Assembly (NCBI RefSeq): GCF_009649845.1
Contig: NZ_WJIE01000018.1
Span: 1 to 64,000 of the forward strand
Length of the DNA: 64,000 bases
Reading direction: 5' to 3'
Origin: Polyangium spumosum
Lineage (GTDB): Bacteria > Myxococcota_A > Polyangia > Polyangiales > Polyangiaceae
This document shows, one piece after another, positions 33,504-41,366 of the stretch; position 1 is the first letter of the stretch, and the number at the start of each line of letters is the position of its first letter. Under the pieces are notes generated by a model, which was not told the DNA's origin, did not search any database, and was given only the letters and a program-made list of their open reading frames with translations. Position numbers and translations under genes: made by a program.

Positions 33504-34964
33504 TCACGGGCTCGTCGCCCGCATTCGCCGCGCGATGCAATACGAGAGCTCCAGCGCCTGGGCCTGGTTCAGTCTTGGATCACAGAGGGTCTCGTAGGCG
33601 CGCGAGAGGTCCTCCTCGCGCACGCTGCCGCCGATGCATTCGGTGACGTCGTCCCCCGTGAGCTCGAAATGGACGCCGCCGAGGTAGGTCCCGCAGGCGT
33701 CGTGTGCGTCGTACGTCCGCTCGATCTCGCGCAGGATCGACGCGAACTCGCGCGTCTTCACGCCCGAGCTCGTGGTGATGGTGTTCCCGTGCATCGGATC
33801 GCAGACCCAGAGCACGCGCCGGCCGGCGCGCTTCACCACCTCCAGCAGGGGCGGCAGGGCATCCCCGACGCGTGTTGCGCCCATCCGCGTGATGAGCACG
33901 ATGCGCCCGGGGATCTCGCCCGGGTTCAGCGTGTCGAGCAGGCGCAGGACGTCGACCGGCGATACCGTCGGCCCGAGCTTGATGCCGATCGGATTGCTGA
34001 TGCCCCGGAGAAACTCGACGTGCGCGCCGCCCGACACCCGCGTCCGTTCGCCGAGCCAGGGCATGTGCGTGGTGAGGTCGTAATATGCGTCCCGGTCCGG
34101 CGCAGGGCGCGTCTGCGCGGACTCGTAATGGAGGTTGAGCGCTTCGTGGGACGTGAAGAACTCGACGCGCGAGAGCTCGTTCCCTGCCCCGCCGAGCGCG
34201 TCCATGCATCGAAGCGCATCGCCGAGCTGCCGCGTCGTCGCCTGGAAGCTCTCGCGCACGGCCGCGGGCAGCCCATCACGCTCGGAGAACGAGAGGCTCC
34301 AGCGCTCCGGGCGCTCGAGATCCGAGAGCCCGCCGGCCGAGAACGAACGCACGAAATTGAGCGTCATCGCCGCGTGCTGGTAACAGGCGAGCATCCGCTC
34401 CGGGTCCGGGCGTCGCGCCTCGGGCGTGAATTCGGGGCCGTTCACGAGATCGCCGAAATAACTCGGCAGCTCGAGCCCGCCGCGGAGCTCGGTCGGGCGC
34501 GAGCGCGGCTTGGCGTATTGCCCGGCGAAGCGCCCCACCCGCACCACGGGCCTGCGGCCCCCGACGAGGAGCACGAGCGACATCTTGAGCAGGATGTCGA
34601 GCTTCTTGACGATGGTGCCCGCGCGACAATCGCGCATGGTCTCGGCGCAATCGCCGCCCTGGAGCACGAAGCGCCGGCCGAGCTGCGCCTCCGCGATGAG
34701 GGATCGCAATCGCTCCACCTCCCACGAGCTCACGAGCGGCGGCAGCTCCTCGATCCGCGAAACCACGCGCTCGACCGCGGCGGGTTCGTCGTACCGCGTT
34801 GCCTGCGGATCGGGCTTGTTTTTCCAGGACGTGGGGCTCCAGTCGCTGGCGCGTGCCGGGGGGCGCGGGCGCGCGAGCGGGCTCTCCCCGGGCGCACGCT
34901 CCGCGGCGACCTCGCTGTTCGAGGAGCTGCGCGCCGGCGTGCTCGTGGCGATTTCGTGGATCAT
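33504..34964 (-). CDS. aroA5: Class II (plant-type) DAHP synthase feeding the siderophore pathway
   Basis: A 486-residue type II 3-deoxy-D-arabino-heptulosonate-7-phosphate synthase, condensing phosphoenolpyruvate and erythrose-4-phosphate at the top of the shikimate pathway. The metal Cys is in LQGGDCAETM, the later metal-binding motif is WVCDPMHGNT, and GRFAGQYAKPRS is family-specific. A DAHP synthase within a myxochelin cluster (AroA-A5 of Stigmatella) is established. A second copy here should boost chorismate supply when iron is short. It follows the MFS gene by 13 bp. Confidence 0.94.
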   Translation of the reverse strand: MIHEIATSTPARSSSNSEVAAERAPGESPLARPRPPARASDWSPTSWKNKPDPQATRYDEPAAVERVVSRIEELPPLVSSWEVERLRSLIAEAQLGRRFVLQGGDCAETMRDCRAGTIVKKLDILLKMSLVLLVGGRRPVVRVGRFAGQYAKPRSRPTELRGGLELPSYFGDLVNGPEFTPEARRPDPERMLACYQHAAMTLNFVRSFSAGGLSDLERPERWSLSFSERDGLPAAVRESFQATTRQLGDALRCMDALGGAGNELSRVEFFTSHEALNLHYESAQTRPAPDRDAYYDLTTHMPWLGERTRVSGGAHVEFLRGISNPIGIKLGPTVSPVDVLRLLDTLNPGEIPGRIVLITRMGATRVGDALPPLLEVVKRAGRRVLWVCDPMHGNTITTSSGVKTREFASILREIERTYDAHDACGTYLGGVHFELTGDDVTECIGGSVREEDLSRAYETLCDPRLNQAQALELSYCIARRMRATSP

Positions 34965-34977
34965 GACGGCTTCCGAT

Positions 34978-36201
34978 TCAGGTATGCGCGGCGCGCTGCG
35001 GGACGACGTTGCGCCCGAGCACCCACAGGATGCAGACAGCGAGGAGCGAGATGCTCGCCGCGAGAAAACCCATGCGACCGAAGCCGATCAGCGCGCCGTC
35101 CGGCGTGGTCGTGATGAAATGGCCGCTCGTCCACGCGGCGAGGCCGGAAGCGCCGTCGCTCGCCGCCATGTTGACCGAGAGATAACGCCCGCGCAGCGCG
35201 GGCGGGACCCGGGCCGTGATCAGGGCGATCGTCGGAATGGCCCGTCCTGAATTCAACGTCATGAAAAGGACGAAACATGCGGCCACGACCGCTTTCGGGG
35301 AGGCCGAGATGTGCGTGAACAGGAGATACGGGCCCAGGGCGGCGACGAGCAGAGAGCCCAGCACGCGGGGCGGACCGTGACGGTCCGAGAGGTGGCCAAT
35401 CCAGCGCGCGCTGAAGAGTGTGGCGGCGCCGCCGCATAGATACACCCAGGACAGGTCCGAGAGGCGGAGCCCGAGATTGCCCACCATGAACGTGCTCAGG
35501 TACGGGATCAGCAAAAACCCTGCGAAGACCACGCTGAACGTCAGCCCCCAGCCGAGCAAATGCCCGGGCGCCCAGAGGGCCGGGGCGGGAGGGTTCGGGC
35601 CCTCCTCGCGCGCTCGGGCGAGGTGATGATCGACGGCGGGCAACATTCGCCAGGCGAGGAGCCACAGGACGAAGGCGAGCGCGCCGATGACCCAGAAGGG
35701 CGCGCGAAAGCCCCATCGACTGGCAATCGAGACCCCCAGCGGCACGCCGACGACGGCCGAGATTCCGTAGGCCGACATCACGGTGCCGATGGCGCGGCCG
35801 CGGCGCTCGGCGGGCACCCGATCGGCGAGAATGGCCATGACGACGGCGCTCATCAGGCCCGCGCAAGCGCCCGCCATGATCCTCGAGAGGAGCAGCCACG
35901 TCGGGCTGGCCGCGAAGCCGCACGAGACCGTGGCGGCCACGAAGCCCGCATAAAGGAGCAAAAATGCGTGCTTGCGATCCCATCGATCCAGCCAGAGCAC
36001 GCCGAGGAGGCCCATGGCCGCGGAGGCCAGCGTGTACGCCGACACCATCGCCCCGAACCCGGCGGCCGAGAGGCCGAATTGCTGGAGGAGCTCCGGCCCG
36101 AGCGGCATCAGGATCATGAAATCGACGAGGTGCGTGAACTGCACGGCCGCCAGCAGCCAAAGGAGATGGCGCTCATGCCTTGTAATGGGGGAATCGGCCA
36201 C
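34978..36201 (-). CDS. Major facilitator transporter, probable siderophore exporter
   Basis: A 407-residue transporter with 12 predicted membrane helices. The MFS motif A-like loop DRWDRKH lies between helices 2 and 3 and the family motif RIMAGACAGLMSAV in helix 4. It is the first gene of the six-gene minus-strand operon and has a Fur box 100 bp upstream, so export of myxochelin (an EntS-like role) is the likely function. It could alternatively take up a precursor. Substrate specificity is inferred from location. Confidence 0.85.
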   Translation of the reverse strand: MADSPITRHERHLLWLLAAVQFTHLVDFMILMPLGPELLQQFGLSAAGFGAMVSAYTLASAAMGLLGVLWLDRWDRKHAFLLLYAGFVAATVSCGFAASPTWLLLSRIMAGACAGLMSAVVMAILADRVPAERRGRAIGTVMSAYGISAVVGVPLGVSIASRWGFRAPFWVIGALAFVLWLLAWRMLPAVDHHLARAREEGPNPPAPALWAPGHLLGWGLTFSVVFAGFLLIPYLSTFMVGNLGLRLSDLSWVYLCGGAATLFSARWIGHLSDRHGPPRVLGSLLVAALGPYLLFTHISASPKAVVAACFVLFMTLNSGRAIPTIALITARVPPALRGRYLSVNMAASDGASGLAAWTSGHFITTTPDGALIGFGRMGFLAASISLLAVCILWVLGRNVVPQRAAHT

Positions 36202-36301
36202 GAAAGGACTCCAGGGGACGCCGGGGGCGAGGCGACGCGCGTGGGTGGTTTGATGTGCCCATGCTCACGTCTTGAGCGTACCCCGCGATCTTGCTGAAAA
36301 T

Positions 36302-36320
36302 GATAATGAGAACCATTATC
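36302..36320. promoter_or_regulatory. Fur box controlling the minus-strand siderophore operon
   Basis: GATAATGAGAACCATTATC matches the 19-bp Fur consensus GATAATGATAATCATTATC at 17 of 19 positions. The outer arms TGATAATG and CATTATCA (36301-36308 and 36314-36321) are perfect inverted repeats. It lies about 100 bp upstream of the MFS start, so iron-bound Fur should repress the operon. Confidence 0.88.
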
Positions 36321-36369
36321 AACTGTCAAGGTGATGGTGCTGGGGGCGACGAGATTTCAGGCGTCGCGG

Positions 36370-36398
36370 TAGAAAAATTTGATTGGACTAGAAAAATT
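36370..36398. repeat. Two copies of TAGAAAAATT
   Basis: Exact 10-bp direct repeats at 36370-36379 and 36389-36398, 19 bp apart start to start (close to two helical turns), in an AT-rich stretch. They could be an activator site or part of an AT-rich promoter for pqq; this is a guess. Confidence 0.45.
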
Positions 36399-36630
36399 CG
36401 GCCTGTACTGTTGGCTTGTTAACCAAAATTGTGCGCTTAGGCACCAAACGGCGACCTCGTGCCGGCCGACGTTCGGGGGCCAGCCGGTGCGAGGAGGCCA
36501 AGTGAGGTCGCCTCAAGTGGGGGCAACTGTGGTTTATTTCACGTTGTGAGCCCAGGGGTGAAGGCCACGAAGGGTGCGCGGACTTGCCACGGCAGGGCCG
36601 GTGCCTATGAAATCCGAGCGGAGGAGGGGC

Positions 36631-36759
36631 ATGAACACGAAACCTGCATGGCAGACGCCGAGGATCGTCGAAATCCCGGTGGGATTGGAAATCGGCGCAT
36701 ATACGCCTCCGGAGGTGGATCGGGAGCGGCTTGCCAAACGACCGCCGCCCCGGGGATGA
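36631..36759 (+). CDS. pqqA: PQQ precursor peptide PqqA
   Basis: A 42-residue peptide, the substrate from which PQQ is built. The core IVEIPVGLEIGAYTPPEV carries the conserved Glu and Tyr (E20 and Y24, ExxxY) that PqqE crosslinks. It is longer at the C-terminus than the usual 23-24-residue PqqA, with an 18-residue Lys/Arg/Pro-rich tail after the Tyr. GAGGAGG lies 3 bp before the start. It is first in pqqABCDE. Confidence 0.93.
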   Translation: MNTKPAWQTPRIVEIPVGLEIGAYTPPEVDRERLAKRPPPRG

Positions 36760-36765
36760 ACGGAG

Positions 36766-37698
36766 ATGTCGCTCGAGATCAGAGTCCTGGGCTCCGGGGC
36801 CGGCGGCGGAATACCGCAATGGAACTCCGCCGGAGCGGCCTGCACGCGGGCGCGCGAGGGAGATCCTGCTTCACCCCGGAGAACGCAAACGTGCCTTTGC
36901 GTGAGCGCGGATCGTGAACGCTGGCTCCTCCTCGACGCCTCGCCGGACTTGCGCGCTCAGATCGAGCAAACTCCCGTTCTTCAGCCGGATCCATCACGCG
37001 GGCCCCGCCACACGCCCATTCTCGGCGTCGCGCTGACCGGAGCGGACGTCGATCGCGTCGCAGGACTCCTCTCGCTCCGCGAATCGCAGCCCCTCGCGCT
37101 TCACGCGACGGACATCGTCCACGCCGCGCTCGACGAGAACTCCATCTTCGACGTCCTCTCCCCCGCGCAGGTCCCTCGCCGAATGCTGCCGCTCGATCAC
37201 GAAATCGAGCTCCTCGGGCCGAACGAGGAGCCGAGCGGGCTTCTCGTCGAGGCATTCGTGGTCCCCGGCAAGGCGCCACGATGGCTCGAGGGCCGCGCCG
37301 AGAGGAGCGGAGATCCAGGGTATACCGTCGGGCTCCACGTCCGCGCGGCGCGCGGCGGGGCCTCCTTCCACTACATTCCGGGGTGCGCGGCGATCACGGA
37401 CGCGCTGCGCGACCGCCTGCGAGGAGCCGCGCTCCTCTTCTTCGACGGGACGTTTTTCCGCGACGACGAGATGATCACGGCGGGCGCGGGCGCGAAGACC
37501 GGGCGAAGGATGGGCCACGTCAGCATGTCGGGGCCGAGGGGCGCCATGGATGGATGGGCCGACGTCGGCATCCAACGAAAAGTATTCATCCACCTGAACA
37601 ACACGAATCCGGCCCTGCTCGCCGATTCTCCCGAGCGGCGCGTCGTCGAGAGCCGCGGTTGGGAGGTCGCGTGGGACGGAATGGAGATCATCCTGTGA
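36766..37698 (+). CDS. pqqB: PQQ biosynthesis protein PqqB
   Basis: A 310-residue metallo-beta-lactamase-fold oxygenase that hydroxylates the tyrosine-derived part of the PQQ intermediate. Family features are VLGSGAGGGIPQWNS at the N-terminus, FDGTFFRDDEM, GHVSMSG and FIHLNNTNP. The usual Cys triad of PqqB is present in AACTRARE and nearby. The stop overlaps the pqqC start by one base (TGATG). Confidence 0.95.
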   Translation: MSLEIRVLGSGAGGGIPQWNSAGAACTRAREGDPASPRRTQTCLCVSADRERWLLLDASPDLRAQIEQTPVLQPDPSRGPRHTPILGVALTGADVDRVAGLLSLRESQPLALHATDIVHAALDENSIFDVLSPAQVPRRMLPLDHEIELLGPNEEPSGLLVEAFVVPGKAPRWLEGRAERSGDPGYTVGLHVRAARGGASFHYIPGCAAITDALRDRLRGAALLFFDGTFFRDDEMITAGAGAKTGRRMGHVSMSGPRGAMDGWADVGIQRKVFIHLNNTNPALLADSPERRVVESRGWEVAWDGMEIIL

Positions 37699-38435
37699 TG
37701 GAATCCGTCCCGCTCTCACCCGATGCGCTCGAGGCGAGGCTCCGGGCGATCGGCCGCGATCGTTATCATCACAGGCACCCGTTTCACGTGCTGATGCGCG
37801 ACGGCGAGCTCGGGCGCGGGCAAATCATGGCCTGGGCGCTGAACCGCTATCATTACCAGGCGGTCGTCCCGCGCAAGGATGCGGCGATCCTGTCGCGCAT
37901 CGAGGACCCCGCGCTGCGGCGCGCGTGGCGGCAGCGCCTCGTGGACCAGGACGGCGCGGAAGCTCCGGGCGGCCTCGCGCGCTGGCTCGCGCTCACCGAT
38001 GGGCTCGGGCTCGATCGAGGCGACGTCGTGGCCGGGAGGGGCGTCTTGCCCGCCACGCGCTTCGCCGCGGACGCCTATTTGCATTTCGTCCGCGAGCGCC
38101 CGCTCGTCGCCGCCATCGCGTCCTCGCTGACGGAGCTGTTCGCGCCGTCGATCATCGCCGAGCGCGTCGCGGGGATGCTCGCGCATTACCCGTTCATCCG
38201 GAGGGAGACGCTCGCCTACTTCGACACGAGGCTCACGGAGGCGCCGCGAGACGCGGACTTCGCGCTCGCCTGGGTGAAACACGAGGCGCGAACGGCGGCG
38301 GAGCAGGAGCTCGTCCTCGAGGCCCTTTCATTCAAATGCGACGTGCTCTGGGCCATGCTCGACGCGCTTCACCACGCGTATGTCGCGCCGGGCCACGTCC
38401 CGCCGGGCGCGTTCGTCCCCGGAGCGGAGACGTGA
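37698..38435 (+). CDS. pqqC: Pyrroloquinoline-quinone synthase PqqC
   Basis: A 245-residue cofactor-free oxidase that performs the final ring closure and eight-electron oxidation to PQQ, using oxygen. Typical features are RYHHRHPFHVLM, WALNRYHYQAVVPRKDAAIL, LTELFAPSIIAERV and FVRERP. The protein is helical with active-site His and Arg residues in these segments. The gene overlaps pqqB by one base and pqqD by four. Confidence 0.95.
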   Translation: MESVPLSPDALEARLRAIGRDRYHHRHPFHVLMRDGELGRGQIMAWALNRYHYQAVVPRKDAAILSRIEDPALRRAWRQRLVDQDGAEAPGGLARWLALTDGLGLDRGDVVAGRGVLPATRFAADAYLHFVRERPLVAAIASSLTELFAPSIIAERVAGMLAHYPFIRRETLAYFDTRLTEAPRDADFALAWVKHEARTAAEQELVLEALSFKCDVLWAMLDALHHAYVAPGHVPPGAFVPGAET

Positions 38436-38719
38436 AGGCGCGGGCGCTCCTCGACGGCGCGAGCGTGCCCCGCCTCGGGGCGCACATTCGCTTGCGTGAG
38501 GATCCCGCGCGCGCCTCGCTGGCATTGCTCGCGCCCGAGCGCGTCCTCTGGTCCGACCCGATCGCCGCCGAAATCCTCCGGCTCTGCGACGGCGAGCGGA
38601 GCGTCGAGGTGATCACGACCGCGCTCGCCGAGGTGTTCGAGGGCGAGCGCGAGCGCATTCGCGCGGACGTCATCACGCTGCTCCAGGAGCTCGCAGACAA
38701 GGGGCTCGTGGAGACATGA
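38432..38719 (+). CDS. pqqD: PQQ peptide chaperone PqqD
   Basis: A 95-residue PqqD, the winged-helix chaperone that binds PqqA and presents it to PqqE. The pattern VPRLGAHIRLREDPARAS, LLAPERVLWSDPIAAEILRLCDG and LQELADKGLV follows the family. It uses a GTG start in a GTGA overlap with pqqC. The ATGA at its end couples it to pqqE. Confidence 0.94.
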   Translation: MKARALLDGASVPRLGAHIRLREDPARASLALLAPERVLWSDPIAAEILRLCDGERSVEVITTALAEVFEGERERIRADVITLLQELADKGLVET

Positions 38720-39819
38720 ACGACGCGCCGCCCCCGCTCGCGTTGCTCCTCGAGCTCTCGCACAGGTGCCCGCTGCGATGCCCTTATTGCTCGAATCCGG
38801 TGAAGCTCGAGCCCGCGCAGGACGAGCTCGACACGGAGATCTGGGCGCGCGTCATCGAGGAGGCCGCGGAGCTCTCGGTGCTCCACGTGCACTTCTCCGG
38901 CGGAGAGCCCGCGGTGCGGCCGGATCTCGAGGCGCTCGTCCGCCGCGCCGCCGGCCTCGGCCTTTACACGAACCTCATCACCTCCGGCATGTTGCTCGAT
39001 CGAGCGCGTGTCGTGGCGCTCGCCGAGGCGGGGCTCGACCACGTGCAGCTCAGCGTGCAGGACGCGCGGCCTGCGCTCGCCGACGCGATCGCCGGGTTCT
39101 CCGGGGCCCACGAGCACAAGCAAAACGTCGCCGGATGGGCGCGGGAGCAAGGCATGTCGTTGACGATCAACGCCGTCGTCCACGCTCTCAATGCTGACGG
39201 CGTGCGCGAGATCATCGAGCTCTCCCGTACGCTCGGCGCCGGGCGGGTCGAGATCGCGCACGCGATTCACCATGGATTCGGGCTCGTCAATCGCGCGGCC
39301 CTCCTGCCAGCGCCCGAAGCGGTGGCGGACGTCCTCTCCGTCGTGGAGGAGGCGCGGGAGAGGCTCGTCGGCGTGCTCGTCATCGATTACGTGCCGCCGG
39401 ACGCGTACGGGAGGTTGCCCAGGGCATGCATGGGCGGCTGGGGGCGGCGGTTCATGAACATCACGCCGAAGGGCCTGGCGCTCCCGTGCCACGCGGCCGA
39501 GACGATCCCCGGGTTATGCTTCGATTCGGTGCGAGAGCGGAGCTTGCGGGCGATATGGGAGCGCTCCCCGGCATTCCAGCGCTTCCGAGGCACGGCGTGG
39601 ATGCGCGAGCCCTGCCGGAGCTGCGAGCGGCGCGAGGTCGATTTCGGCGGATGCCGCTGCCAGGCGCTCGCGCTGACCGGCGACGCGTCGAACGCCGACC
39701 CGGTATGCGAGCGATCGGAGCACCACGCCGATCTCGCGAAATTCGTCGAGGCGTCGTCGGGACGTCGGCGTTTGCCGCTCGTCCCCCGCAGGAAGGGCCC
39801 CGCCAGATCAGCGAGGTGA
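38716..39819 (+). CDS. pqqE: Radical SAM enzyme PqqE
   Basis: A 367-residue radical SAM/SPASM enzyme that crosslinks the Glu and Tyr of PqqA. The SAM cluster motif CPLRCPYC is at residues 18-25. The C-terminal SPASM part has Cys at CMGGWGRRF, CHAAE and CRSCERREVDFGGCRC for auxiliary clusters. It overlaps the convergent sugar dehydrogenase by 12 bp at the 3' end. Confidence 0.95.
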   Translation: MNDAPPPLALLLELSHRCPLRCPYCSNPVKLEPAQDELDTEIWARVIEEAAELSVLHVHFSGGEPAVRPDLEALVRRAAGLGLYTNLITSGMLLDRARVVALAEAGLDHVQLSVQDARPALADAIAGFSGAHEHKQNVAGWAREQGMSLTINAVVHALNADGVREIIELSRTLGAGRVEIAHAIHHGFGLVNRAALLPAPEAVADVLSVVEEARERLVGVLVIDYVPPDAYGRLPRACMGGWGRRFMNITPKGLALPCHAAETIPGLCFDSVRERSLRAIWERSPAFQRFRGTAWMREPCRSCERREVDFGGCRCQALALTGDASNADPVCERSEHHADLAKFVEASSGRRRLPLVPRRKGPARSAR

Positions 39820-41070
39820 TTGCCTCGACGGCGCTCCGGCAGGGGTCAGGCGCAAGAGGTCCCCTTTCTCGGCATCGACGATGACGAGGAGGGCGCCGTC
39901 GGGCGTCTGGATCACGTCGCGAATGCGCCTCTTCATGTCGATCCGCTCTTCGAGCGCCACGCGCTCGCCATGCAGAACCAGCCGGATGAGAGCCTGCGAC
40001 GAGAGCCCGCCGACGAGCAGGTCACCACGCCATTGCGGGAAAAGCGCTCCGGTGTAGAAGACCGCGCCCGAAGGGGAAATCACCGGCGTGAAGCTTCGAA
40101 TGGGGGCCCGATACGCCTCGCTCGTCCCATGGCCCGGGATGAGGGTGTGAGCGGAAGAGATGGAGGGACGCGTGTAATGATCGCCGTTGCTCACGAGCGG
40201 CCACCCATAGTTGCGCCCCGGCTCGACGAGGTTGAGCTCGTCCCCACCGAGAGGGCCCATCTCGAGCGCCCACAACCGACCCGAGGACGGATCGATGGCG
40301 GCCGAGAGGACGTTGCGATGGCCGTAGCTCCAGACGTCGCCACGCGCGCCGTCTTTTCCGACGAAGGGATTGTCCTCCGGGATCGACCCATCGGGACGGA
40401 TCCGCACCACTTTGCCGAGGTTCGATCCGAGATCCTGGGCCGGCGCGAATTGCATTCGATCGCCGGAGGTGATGAAGAGGCTGCCGTCCCGCGCGAAGAG
40501 GAGGCGGTGGCCGAAGTGGCCTCGCCCCACGGTCTTCGGCACCTGGCGCCAGATGACCTCGACGTCCCGCAGCTCGTCGCCCACGAGCCTGCCGCGCGCG
40601 ACGGCGCCGCCTCGCAAGACGTCGTCGGTCAGGTCGAGCTCGCCGAATCGGAAGTCATCGATCGCCCCGATGCTCGGCGGCTGCTGCTCTGCGGCCTCCA
40701 CGTACGAGAGGTAGACGAGCCGGTTGCGCGCGAAATCCGGGTCGATCGCGACGTCGAGCAGGCCTCCCTGCTCCGAGGAAGTGCCGCGATACACCACCTC
40801 CGGCACGCCACGAACCGGCTCCGACAGCGCGCCGTTCGCCCAGATGCGCAGGCGCCCCGGCTTCTCCGTGAGGAGCAGCCTGCCATCCGGCAGAAGCTCC
40901 ATTCCCCAAGGAAACTCCAGCGTCGCGAGCCGCTCGACGTGGAGCGCGCCCGAATTCGAGGAAACCACCTCCGGCGCGGCAATGGCTTGCGTCTGCCCGA
41001 ATGCGTGGGGCACGAGCGCGAAGACCGTGCCCGCCGTCGCCGTCACCCGAGTTATCCATGATGATCGCAT
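39808..41070 (-). CDS. PQQ-dependent aldose sugar dehydrogenase
   Basis: A 420-residue secreted six-bladed propeller enzyme of the soluble glucose/aldose dehydrogenase (YliI/GdhB) family. It oxidises sugars in the periplasm or outside the cell with PQQ and passes electrons to the respiratory chain. It has a Sec signal (cleavage after FGQ or AIA), LEFPWGMELLPDGRLLLTEK, GHRLLFARDGSLFITSGDR, SYGHRNV and GPLGGDELN, which hold the PQQ and calcium ligands in this family. AAGGAGAGG precedes the start. Its place tail-to-tail with pqqABCDE suggests it is the client of the PQQ made there. Confidence 0.9.
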   Translation of the reverse strand: MRSSWITRVTATAGTVFALVPHAFGQTQAIAAPEVVSSNSGALHVERLATLEFPWGMELLPDGRLLLTEKPGRLRIWANGALSEPVRGVPEVVYRGTSSEQGGLLDVAIDPDFARNRLVYLSYVEAAEQQPPSIGAIDDFRFGELDLTDDVLRGGAVARGRLVGDELRDVEVIWRQVPKTVGRGHFGHRLLFARDGSLFITSGDRMQFAPAQDLGSNLGKVVRIRPDGSIPEDNPFVGKDGARGDVWSYGHRNVLSAAIDPSSGRLWALEMGPLGGDELNLVEPGRNYGWPLVSNGDHYTRPSISSAHTLIPGHGTSEAYRAPIRSFTPVISPSGAVFYTGALFPQWRGDLLVGGLSSQALIRLVLHGERVALEERIDMKRRIRDVIQTPDGALLVIVDAEKGDLLRLTPAGAPSRQSPR

Positions 41071-41366
41071 ACGCCTCTCCTTCCCGCGGTGACGAGCCAG
41101 GTGCTGCTCTGCTTCTCCTCGTGCTGCTTCCCAATGTCGGACCTCGACCTCCGCGCCGAAACCAGGGAACGGCCGTACCGCGCGGTGCGGTCCGCGCCAG
41201 AGGACGTACAGGCAGCACTCGAATGGACGGATCGGTCACGATGGCCCGGATGTTACGACCGTCCAGGGGATACATGCCCCGTCGCCGCCACGATCCGTCC
41301 GATGATAAAACCGATGGAAGCGACGTTCTCCTTGACGCGCCTCCTTTTCCGTATCATCTGATTTTG
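41071..41366. other. Intergenic region between divergent sugar dehydrogenase and aminotransferase genes
   Basis: 296 bp. It should carry two promoters, but I see no clear operator, RNA gene or convincing coding frame; the short frames present lack ribosome sites and coding bias. Confidence 0.4.

Larger units (their letters stand above)
36202..36630. other. Intergenic region between the siderophore and pqq operons
   Basis: 429 bp between divergent operons. It holds the Fur box (36302-36320), an AT-rich patch at about 36370-36440 that contrasts with the surroundings, two 10-bp direct repeats within it and, near the right end, the GAGGAGG ribosome site of pqqA. No other gene is convincing. Confidence 0.7.

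Noticed and set aside
34961..36160. Second minus-strand frame over the MFS gene
   Set aside because: It has no membrane segments; the other frame gives a normal 12-helix transporter.
41089..41361. 90-codon plus-strand frame before the aminotransferase
   Set aside because: No ribosome site, odd Cys/Ser-rich start and poor coding bias.
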